Of a DNA stretch of 51,963 bases, positions 27,388-34,576 are shown in pieces. Source of the DNA: Lachnospiraceae bacterium (GTDB taxonomy: Bacteria > Bacillota > Clostridia > Lachnospirales > Lachnospiraceae); NCBI GenBank assembly GCA_024692825.1, contig JAILMB010000098.1, positions 1 through 51,963 of the forward strand, given 5' to 3'. A program made the position numbers and the translations under genes. The notes under the pieces are model-generated. The model did no database searches. It was not told where the DNA came from and worked only from the letters and a program-made list of their open reading frames with translations. Numbering within the stretch: the first letter of the stretch is position 1; every line of letters begins with the position of its first letter.

Positions 27388-27502
27388 TCGATTCCTTTGC
27401 ATCACGCGAAGGAATCGACCCAAGCGTTCCCACTCTTAGCATCACGCTAAATTTTTAAGCTGTTTTTCTATATCGGAGATCTCTCTCCTCCTAAAAGCGT
27501 TG
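27388..27502 (-). repeat. Cluster of hairpins in the rsmH-ftsL gap
   Basis: The gap contains a 13-bp stem (27388-27400 with 27406-27418, loop ATCAC) and a second hairpin TTAGC / GCTAA (27436-27450) with the same loop, so GCATCACGC occurs twice. Further 3' on the plus strand lie a GGAGA / TCTCC hairpin (27475-27488) and an AGCG / CGCT hairpin (27496-27509) that touches the rsmH end. None has a long T-run, so they are not clear terminators. Confidence 0.7.
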
Positions 27503-27508
27503 ACTCGC

Positions 27509-28456
27509 TTAAAGTCCTCTTTCAAAGACTCGTAATTTCGCACTCTTTGATCTGGAATTTTCTTCTAACTCCTTTTCTCCAGGCAAAATCGGTTTTCTTG
27601 TTAACTGTTTCCCTTTTGATTTTTTTCCGCACACACAAACAGGGAAATCTTTCGGACAGGTGCAAGGGTCCTCGTTCTTGCGAAAAGCATTCTTTACAAT
27701 GCGATCTTCTAAACTGTGGAAGGTGATAATTGCGAATCTGCCATCCGTGTTTAAAAGGTCCACCATATCGTCTAGGTTTTCTTCTAGAACAAACAACTCT
27801 CGATTCAATTCTATCCGAAGGGCTTGAAAGGTTCTTTTGGATGGATGGCCACCGGTTTTTTTCATCTTTGCCGGTATGGAAGCATCAATCACCGCATTCA
27901 ACTGACCAACTGTTTCAAAAGGTTCTTTCTCCCTTTGTTGCACGATGTGTTTTGCTATATTTTTAGCGAATTTCTCTTCGCCATAGTCCTTAATAATATG
28001 GAATAATTCCGATTCGGAATACTCATTCAAAATTGTTGCAGCCGTTTTAGGATTTCTTTGATCCATACGCATATCCAAAGGCGCATCCGAAATCATGTAG
28101 GAAAAGCCCCGCTCTTCTGTGTCGAGTTGAAATGAGGAAACCCCCAAATCAAGTAGGATCCCGTCCACTTTCTCAATGCCGAGCTTTTCCAATTCGCTAG
28201 TCATATTCTCGTAGTTACTATGAACAATAGTTACCTTTTCAAACTGCCCTGCTTCTTTCAAGCGTTTTGTGGCTGCTTCAATGGCATCTTCATCCTGGTC
28301 AAAGCCAATGAGGCGTCCGGTGGTTAAACGTTTGCAAATCTCTGTACTGTGTCCCGCTCCACCTAGAGTGCCATCAACATAAATGCCATCTTCTTTAATA
28401 TTGAGTGCATCAAGCACTTCATTTAACATTACCGAATAATGTACGAATTCTTTCAT
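27509..28456 (-). CDS. rsmH: 16S rRNA m4C1402 methyltransferase
   Basis: Methylates N4 of C1402 in 16S rRNA, using S-adenosylmethionine. 315 residues. The SAM-binding loop [11 protein letters not shown] is at about residue 29, with a GFDQDEDAI motif II region and family stretches [31 protein letters not shown] and the [12 protein letters not shown] segment. It begins one base after the mraZ stop, the standard arrangement (formerly mraW). Confidence 0.95.
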   Translation of the reverse strand: MKEFVHYSVMLNEVLDALNIKEDGIYVDGTLGGAGHSTEICKRLTTGRLIGFDQDEDAIEAATKRLKEAGQFEKVTIVHSNYENMTSELEKLGIEKVDGILLDLGVSSFQLDTEERGFSYMISDAPLDMRMDQRNPKTAATILNEYSESELFHIIKDYGEEKFAKNIAKHIVQQREKEPFETVGQLNAVIDASIPAKMKKTGGHPSKRTFQALRIELNRELFVLEENLDDMVDLLNTDGRFAIITFHSLEDRIVKNAFRKNEDPCTCPKDFPVCVCGKKSKGKQLTRKPILPGEKELEENSRSKSAKLRVFERGL

Positions 28457-28457
28457 A

Positions 28458-28889
28458 TTAGATTCCGATTCCTAACTCTGCCATTTGTTCGGCAATTTCA
28501 TCCATATCATCAAAGTTATTGTTCTCGTCCCATTTCTGACCGCTCCAGATTTCCACACGGTTCAAAACGCCTACAGTCACAATATCTTTTGTTAAATCAG
28601 CAAACTCTCTCAACTGATTTGGAAGAAGAATTCTTCCCTGCTTATCAATTTCTACATTACAAGCTCCTGCAAAGAAGAATCTTGCAAACTTTCGAGCGCT
28701 TGCTGTAGTGGTATTTGCTTCTCGAAACTTTTCTTCAATTATGTTCCATTCAGACAAAGGATAAACAAACAGACACTGGTCGATTCCCTTTGTAACAACG
28801 AACTCTTTTCCTAAAGCTTCACGGAACTTTGCCGGTACGATTAAGCGCCCCTTTTCATCTATGTTATGCCGGTATTCACCCATGAACAT
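28458..28889 (-). CDS. mraZ: Transcriptional regulator MraZ
   Basis: 143 residues containing two AbrB-like SpoVT/MraZ domains, each with the conserved [13 protein letters not shown] or [13 protein letters not shown] helix-strand. MraZ forms a ring and binds tandem boxes in its own promoter region, repressing or adjusting the division cluster. The ATG at 28889 is preferred, with AGGAGG 8 bases upstream, over longer readings that would translate the operator boxes. Four such boxes lie just upstream, as expected for self-regulation. Confidence 0.95.
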   Translation of the reverse strand: MFMGEYRHNIDEKGRLIVPAKFREALGKEFVVTKGIDQCLFVYPLSEWNIIEEKFREANTTTASARKFARFFFAGACNVEIDKQGRILLPNQLREFADLTKDIVTVGVLNRVEIWSGQKWDENNNFDDMDEIAEQMAELGIGI

Positions 28890-28905
28890 AAGGGACACCT
28901 CCTCT

Positions 28906-28940
28906 CCATTTTGTTCCACTTTCATCCACTTTCTACCACT
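28906..28940 (-). promoter_or_regulatory. MraZ operator: four boxes at exact 10-bp spacing
   Basis: On the minus strand the leader carries AGTGG, AGTGG, AGTGG and AATGG at 10-base intervals (plus-strand CCACT or CCATT at 28936, 28926, 28916 and 28906). This matches the GTGG-type repeats known as MraZ boxes. They lie between the transcription start and the ribosome binding site of mraZ. Confidence 0.85.
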
Positions 28941-28949
28941 GATAAACAA

Positions 28950-28978
28950 ATTTTAAGGCAAAAATGGCAAAAAATCAA
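28950..28978 (-). promoter_or_regulatory. Promoter of the division cluster (mraZ)
   Basis: A -35 box TTGATT (28973-28978) and a -10 box TAAAAT (28950-28955) with a 17-base spacer; start expected near 28943, directly before the MraZ boxes. The -35 box overlaps the T-tract of the terminator of the upstream sugar operon. Confidence 0.75.
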
Positions 28979-29013
28979 CCCGCAAAGCCTTATATTACAA
29001 GGTTTGCGGGTTG
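28969..29013 (-). terminator. Intrinsic terminator of the galactoside operon
   Basis: CAACCCGCAAA (28976-28986) pairs perfectly with TTTGCGGGTTG (29003-29013), extended by CC/GG, and is followed on the minus strand by six Ts. Confidence 0.88.
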
Positions 29014-29047
29014 TGGAGGGATGTGGAGCAAAAGTGGAGGGCAATGG
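29012..29047 (+). promoter_or_regulatory. Second, oppositely oriented set of MraZ-like boxes
   Basis: On the plus strand TGTGG, TGTGG, AGTGG and AATGG start at 29012, 29022, 29033 and 29043, so spacing is 10, 11 and 10 bases. Box order (three GTGG then one ATGG) mirrors the operator in front of mraZ. No gene reads from this side. A further hairpin (ATGTTGTG at 29057-29064 with CACAACAT at 29083-29090) lies beyond it, next to the end of the alpha-galactosidase gene. Confidence 0.5.
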
Positions 29048-29164
29048 TTTTCGCCCATGTTGTGTCCGGTTTTATCCAAAACCACAACATCTTGTGCTCG
29101 CCTCTATTCTTTTGTGAGTATTCTACAAAATTCTTCCTCCATTTTTGTATTTTTTGTGCAAGAG

Positions 29165-31516
29165 CTACACTTCTTCCATGAAATATAATCTCGCATTGTG
29201 ATCTTTCATGATACGAACATTTCCTTCCATATCAAATCCAGTGGATGCAAAAGCGGGTTTTAAGCCAACTCCTGCATTCATAAGAGCATTACCATAAGCC
29301 TCATAATCCTCTTTGTCACCCTTTGGTGTCACAAACTTATCAATAAGGTTATGTAAGAAACCATCCTGCTTTACATGGACTGGTACCGCTCCATTGATTA
29401 AATCTCCAAAGGTTTTAATGGAAACCTTACTTTCATTGCTGTAAAAATGATACTTCTTCAAAGGGTCAAGACCATAGGCATGATAATCCAAGAATGGTTT
29501 GTTTGGCTGAACTTCCTTTTGGAAAATCATACCAACTGCCTGCTTTTTATCCTTAGACACAACGGTCCACTCTACTACATTTCCAAACTTTCCTCTGTAG
29601 AAATTTCCAAACTGCATACATTCACGGAACTTCTTATAAATCTCTATCTGAGATTTAATTGCAGTCAAATCTTCTTTTTTCATATCAGAAAGATTGCATT
29701 CATATCCTAAGACTCCAAAAGAAGCCACTGCAAATCGAGAGTCAATTGGTACCCGTCGCAAGGTCTGATGGTTTGGTACGTTTGACACATGAGCAGATAC
29801 GCAAGACATTGGATATCCATAGGAATATCCGTTTTGAATAGAAAGTCTGGCAATCGCATCCGTATCATCTGATGCCCAGATCTGTGGGAAATAGCAAAGA
29901 GCTCCTAAATCAAATCGATTTCCACCAGACGCACATCCCTCAAATAGTACATGAGGGAAACGCTCTGTTAAAGCTTTTGCCAACTGATAAAATCCCATAA
30001 TATATCGATGGAACACTTCTCCTTGTGCATCAGCTGCTAAATGCTGTGAATACACATCAGAAAAGATACGGTTCATATCCCATTTTACATAGGCAATATT
30101 TGCAGATGAAATCACCTCGCACATTGCTTTTGTAATGTAGTCTACTACCTCTGGATTGGCAAAATCTAAAATTCTTTGATTTCGGCCTTCCGAATGTGCT
30201 TTTCCAGGAATCTCAATGGACCACTCCGGATGCGCACGGTATAGTTTTGAATCTACATTCACCATTTCCGGTTCAATCCAAATACCAAAATCAAGGCCGA
30301 CTGCATTAATTTTTTCCGCTAATCCTTTTACACCACGAGGAAGTTTTTTCGTATTTACAAACCAGTCCCCAAGTGCGCGTTTGTCATCATTTCTTTCACC
30401 GAACCATCCGTCATCCATAACGAAAAGTTCAACGCCCACTTCCTTCCCCTTTTTCGCCAAGGCAACAAGCTTTGACTCGTTAATATCAAAGTAATTTGCT
30501 TCCCAGCTATTCAAGAGGACCGGTCTCGCTTTTTTTGACCATTCACCTCGAACAATGTGATTGTTTACAAACTCATGCATATTCTGACTCATGCCATTAT
30601 GTCCTTCTTTTGAGAAGGTCATAACAGATTCCGGAGCTTCAAACTCATCGTTTGGCTTTAAATTAAAACTAAACTGAGTTGGATTTATACCACAAACCAC
30701 ACGGGTTTTATCGTATGCATTTACTTCTACTGCTTCATAGTGATTTCCTGAATAAACCAGGTTAAATCCATAGCAATCTCCCTGATGCTCTGCTGTTCCA
30801 GGACGGGAAATCATAATAAATGGATTTGCACGGTTAGATGAAGAACCGGTAAAGGATGAATTTACAAACTTACCTGCCTTTACCACGGTATCAACCATCT
30901 GCATTTCTTTAATCCATGCACCTCTAAAAGTAGAAACCGTAAGGCCAGCTTCATTATAATCAATCTGTGTCGACATCAGTCTCTTTAATTGAACCGTAGC
31001 TGAACTTGTATTTACAAATTTCGCACAACGGGTAATCACATCTTCCTCTTCATATACAAAGTAGGAAAGAACCAATGTGTATCCATTATTTTTATCCTTT
31101 AAGGTAACATGTAATCCTTCTACATTATCACCAAAGGAAGATGGAAGAGTTTTTAACTCTTCCTTTCCTTTTTTAATCTCATCAGAATCATAAACAAAAT
31201 CTGTGGTTGCACTTCCATCTGCTGCCACTACTTCAACGAAAGGTTCTCTAATATCACCCTTTCCATAGCCAGATGTTTCAAGGCAAACATCCTCTAATGT
31301 AAATGACAAATGCTCCTGGTCATAGGCAATGGAGTTTCCCTGCTGAAAGGCTCTCTTTTCTGAAAGTGCTTCCAAATCAGATGCTTCATTAACAGTAATT
31401 TTAGCACCATAGTAAAGATGCTCTAACTGACCTGTCTCCATGACCTTGAAAGCATAACTGGTATTCTTTGTATCCAGCACAAATGCCGGATAATCTCCGT
31501 TTAACTTTCGAATCAT
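29165..31516 (-). CDS. Alpha-galactosidase, GH36 family
   Basis: Releases terminal alpha-linked galactose from melibiose, raffinose and similar sugars. 783 residues with no signal peptide, so cytoplasmic. An N-terminal beta-sandwich is followed by the (beta/alpha)8 barrel from about 320. The nucleophile is Asp in YVKWDMNR and the acid/base is in IWASDDTDA. Other family features are ELFVMDDGWFGERNDD and EGCASGGNRFDLG. It is the last gene of the operon, 53 bases after the transporter gene. Confidence 0.94.
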   Translation of the reverse strand: MIRKLNGDYPAFVLDTKNTSYAFKVMETGQLEHLYYGAKITVNEASDLEALSEKRAFQQGNSIAYDQEHLSFTLEDVCLETSGYGKGDIREPFVEVVAADGSATTDFVYDSDEIKKGKEELKTLPSSFGDNVEGLHVTLKDKNNGYTLVLSYFVYEEEDVITRCAKFVNTSSATVQLKRLMSTQIDYNEAGLTVSTFRGAWIKEMQMVDTVVKAGKFVNSSFTGSSSNRANPFIMISRPGTAEHQGDCYGFNLVYSGNHYEAVEVNAYDKTRVVCGINPTQFSFNLKPNDEFEAPESVMTFSKEGHNGMSQNMHEFVNNHIVRGEWSKKARPVLLNSWEANYFDINESKLVALAKKGKEVGVELFVMDDGWFGERNDDKRALGDWFVNTKKLPRGVKGLAEKINAVGLDFGIWIEPEMVNVDSKLYRAHPEWSIEIPGKAHSEGRNQRILDFANPEVVDYITKAMCEVISSANIAYVKWDMNRIFSDVYSQHLAADAQGEVFHRYIMGFYQLAKALTERFPHVLFEGCASGGNRFDLGALCYFPQIWASDDTDAIARLSIQNGYSYGYPMSCVSAHVSNVPNHQTLRRVPIDSRFAVASFGVLGYECNLSDMKKEDLTAIKSQIEIYKKFRECMQFGNFYRGKFGNVVEWTVVSKDKKQAVGMIFQKEVQPNKPFLDYHAYGLDPLKKYHFYSNESKVSIKTFGDLINGAVPVHVKQDGFLHNLIDKFVTPKGDKEDYEAYGNALMNAGVGLKPAFASTGFDMEGNVRIMKDHNARLYFMEEV

Positions 31517-31569
31517 TTCACTGTCCTCCTATATTAATTACATTTCCCTCTAGGAATCATAAGAGTTCT

Positions 31570-33012
31570 TTATGCGTTTTCGCGTTTTGCTTTTAATTCA
31601 TCAGAAATCTCAACAAGCTTTTCATCTGTTAAGATATATCTCTTCTTAAACCAAAATACTGCGAAGATTAATACAGCAATTGGAATCAAAGACATTACAA
31701 GACGAAGTCCCATCTTAGAAGCCATATCAACGCTAGCTGCAAAATCAACTGTCTGATCAGCCTCTGTAGTAGCTGCATCACTTAAATGGAATACAGATAA
31801 AGCGATAGATGCAATAAATGCTGCAAGTCCTGATGCAAGTTTAACTACAAATGTCTGCATTGAGAAAATAACTGATTCATCACGACGGTTGTTCTTTAAT
31901 TCACCATAGTCTACCGTATTTGCTAAGAATACAGTAACAATAACGTTATTCATACCAGCAGTAGCCATGATTAAAATACCTGGAAGTAATAAAGGAACAA
32001 TGTTATTAGTACCTATAGTAGCCAATACTAAAAGAACAATATATCCAACTATCGACATTCCTGCACCGATATAGAAAATCTTAATGTTGTTAAAGAACTT
32101 TCTAAGTAAAGGATATAAAAGCATCATAGAAAGAATCTGTACACCACCACCAACAGTGTTAAATAAGGTGTAGTTGTCATACCAGGTTGCTCCACCAAGG
32201 TCATACTTAAAGAAGTAAAGTACTAGGTTTGAAGTAATATAAAGTGCTGTATTAATGCAAACGATAGTAACTACTACTGTCATAGCCTGATCATTTTGAA
32301 TCAATGCTTTAAACATTTCGCCAACAGTTGCTGTCTTCATATCTACAGAAGATTTTTCTTTTACTGTTACACAGCAAATTACAATAAATACAACGAATAA
32401 AACTGCAATAATAAGAGCAAGATATTTGAAACCGTAAAGTTCTACCTGTTTTGCAGTTGCATCTGCTCCACCAGTTGCCTGTCCTAAAGCCTGTACCACT
32501 TTGATAGCAAAAATAGAAACAAGTGCAGAACCAACACCAGCGCAAGAACGGGCTAATGTTGTAAGTCCTTCTCTTTCCTTACCACCTTCAGTGAATGCAG
32601 GAATCATTGACCAGTAAGGGATATCCATCATAGTGTAAGTAACACCCCAAACGATATAAAATACTGCTGCATATGCTACCAATCCACTGCCGGAAAGTGT
32701 TGGAGGGCAAGCAAACATCAAGTACAGAATAATAGCATTTGTAATAGTACCAATTAAAAGCCAAGGTCTGAATTTACCCCATTTGGTTTTTGTCTTAGCT
32801 ACTAAGACACCCATGATTGGATCGTTAAATGCATCAAATACACGGGCAACTAAAAGAATTACACCCATAATCCATGCTTCTACGCCTAAAATATCCTGAT
32901 AGTAATAAAGGATATAACTTGCTGAAAGCATATATACCATATCTTTTCCTACAGCACCCAGGCCATATCCAAGCTTTGAAGCGCCTGTTAGTTTCATTTT
33001 TTCTTCTGCCAT
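31570..33012 (-). CDS. GPH-family sugar:cation symporter (MelB type)
   Basis: 480 residues with 12 spans. The glycoside-pentoside-hexuronide family features are clear: an N-terminal KLGYGLGAVGKDMVY segment, the loop RVFDAFNDPIMG with the conserved aspartates that bind cation and sugar in MelB, and KTKWGKFRPWLLIG after span 2. It most likely imports galactosides with Na+ or H+. There is no PTS IIA-like tail. Its place between two glycoside hydrolase genes supports a galactoside substrate such as lactose or melibiose. Confidence 0.9.
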   Translation of the reverse strand: MAEEKMKLTGASKLGYGLGAVGKDMVYMLSASYILYYYQDILGVEAWIMGVILLVARVFDAFNDPIMGVLVAKTKTKWGKFRPWLLIGTITNAIILYLMFACPPTLSGSGLVAYAAVFYIVWGVTYTMMDIPYWSMIPAFTEGGKEREGLTTLARSCAGVGSALVSIFAIKVVQALGQATGGADATAKQVELYGFKYLALIIAVLFVVFIVICCVTVKEKSSVDMKTATVGEMFKALIQNDQAMTVVVTIVCINTALYITSNLVLYFFKYDLGGATWYDNYTLFNTVGGGVQILSMMLLYPLLRKFFNNIKIFYIGAGMSIVGYIVLLVLATIGTNNIVPLLLPGILIMATAGMNNVIVTVFLANTVDYGELKNNRRDESVIFSMQTFVVKLASGLAAFIASIALSVFHLSDAATTEADQTVDFAASVDMASKMGLRLVMSLIPIAVLIFAVFWFKKRYILTDEKLVEISDELKAKRENA

Positions 33013-33043
33013 TTTTAATTTTTCCTCCTCTTTTAAGCCTAAC

Positions 33044-34549
33044 TTATTTGTTTTTTAACCCCATGGCAATTTCTACAACCTTGTATGCACCATCGTACAT
33101 ACCGATTGAGTTGTTAATCTTGATATTTTCACACATTTCATTCAAAAGATCTGTATTCATAAAGAGATCTAACATCTGAATGGTATGTGGGATATCCCTA
33201 CATTCTAATGAGCCATCACCGATTTCTGCTGAGTGGATTGCTCCCCACATTTCATGCTTTCCAACTCGTTTAATAAAGAGTTTTGGAATCGGATAAAATG
33301 CTAATTCAGAAGGTTTTGTAACAAGTACATCTGCGCTTCTCATTAAAAGATTGGTACAGTAAACTGCATCAAAAATATTTTCATGCCAGAATCCGTGGAT
33401 TCCTTCTACTTCACCATCAATAGCTTCTTCTGCAAATTTTGTTGTAGCTTCAAAGTCATTGAAATGTTCTTTTGAAACTTCCTTCATTCCAGGAATTTCA
33501 GCTACTAATTCATCCCAAACGTTTTTGTAATCACCAACGTTTACGTAAAGAGCCGCTTTTCCTGCGTTGATCATAGGAAGTAAATATTCGATAATTGCAG
33601 CAAAGATTTCCTTTTGTGCTCCTGCTCCACCAATGGTAAGTAAAAATCTCATTGGCTTTCCTGAAGCTTTTCTATCACATCTCTTCTTACAATCTTCTTC
33701 AATGTTTGCTACGAGTTCATGATCAATATAATGGCCGGTGTAAACCAGTTCATCCTGAGGCATTGGTTTACAAACCTTATCCTTCATCATACCGTTACAA
33801 ATACGATATCCCATATAGGCATTTCTACACTGAATGGTATGGATAGAACCTTCTGCAAAATGAAGGGCCATTGGCCAGTTATCACAAACTGCAGATACCA
33901 CATTTTTCATTCCTGCATGAAGAGCTGCCTGAGCAGTCCATGCATGGGTAGAAATTACTGGAATGTCCTTTGGTACATTTCTATATACAGGAGCCATAAG
34001 TTCTGCATTTGCCTGATCGTTTGAGTTATATGTCAAAGCACGGAAACCTTCATAGTTCATAGGCTCCCAAACAAGCTTATTGAAAATTGGATTCTTTGAT
34101 AAACGACTTCCCATAGAGTACAAATCATTTTGAGCACCAATAATCTTTGTACAAGTTGTTTCGTAGTAAGAATTCAAATCCATCCAATAAGGAGTGTATC
34201 CCATGTGATGTGCACAGGAAGCCATTGCCATAGACATACGATAATGGCCAAATCCCATACGAATATTTCCAATAATTACTCCTTTTTCATTGTCCCAAAC
34301 AGGATCCGGAAGCGTACCATCCGGATGTTTTGATACATCAAAATGTGCATTCTGCTTCAGGTCTCCAACTAAGACATTTTGTACGCCTAAAGAATCCCCA
34401 ATATAAGCATTCTTTTCCAAATGAATCGGATAGTTTACATTGGAATCATCACCAAACTTCTTTGCACTTTTTGCTTTGGTTTTCATGGCTTTTTTGTACT
34501 GAGCTTCGCCCAAATCATTTCCAAAAATAACCCTTGATCTGTCTTGCAT
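33044..34549 (-). CDS. Unrecognised GT-B-like protein of the galactoside operon
   Basis: 501 residues, soluble, with no signal peptide. I do not recognise an established family. The layout suggests a GT-B glycosyltransferase fold similar to GT28 (MurG or MGDG synthase): an N-terminal nucleotide-fold segment with a GxGHxR-like loop (IGNIRMGFGHYRMSMA), an HAWTAQAALHAG stretch, and a C-terminal half with a Gly-rich loop (LLTIGGAGAQKE) and DVLVTKPSELAFYPIPKLF, resembling the donor-site region. The protein is rich in Met, His, Trp and Tyr. It sits in the operon between the GH2 and transporter genes, gaps 27 and 31 bases. It could transfer or phosphorolyse a galactosyl group. Activity is inferred, not shown. 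Confidence 0.7.
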   Translation of the reverse strand: MQDRSRVIFGNDLGEAQYKKAMKTKAKSAKKFGDDSNVNYPIHLEKNAYIGDSLGVQNVLVGDLKQNAHFDVSKHPDGTLPDPVWDNEKGVIIGNIRMGFGHYRMSMAMASCAHHMGYTPYWMDLNSYYETTCTKIIGAQNDLYSMGSRLSKNPIFNKLVWEPMNYEGFRALTYNSNDQANAELMAPVYRNVPKDIPVISTHAWTAQAALHAGMKNVVSAVCDNWPMALHFAEGSIHTIQCRNAYMGYRICNGMMKDKVCKPMPQDELVYTGHYIDHELVANIEEDCKKRCDRKASGKPMRFLLTIGGAGAQKEIFAAIIEYLLPMINAGKAALYVNVGDYKNVWDELVAEIPGMKEVSKEHFNDFEATTKFAEEAIDGEVEGIHGFWHENIFDAVYCTNLLMRSADVLVTKPSELAFYPIPKLFIKRVGKHEMWGAIHSAEIGDGSLECRDIPHTIQMLDLFMNTDLLNEMCENIKINNSIGMYDGAYKVVEIAMGLKNK

Positions 34550-34576
34550 TATTTTTCCCTCTTTCTTTATACTCGC

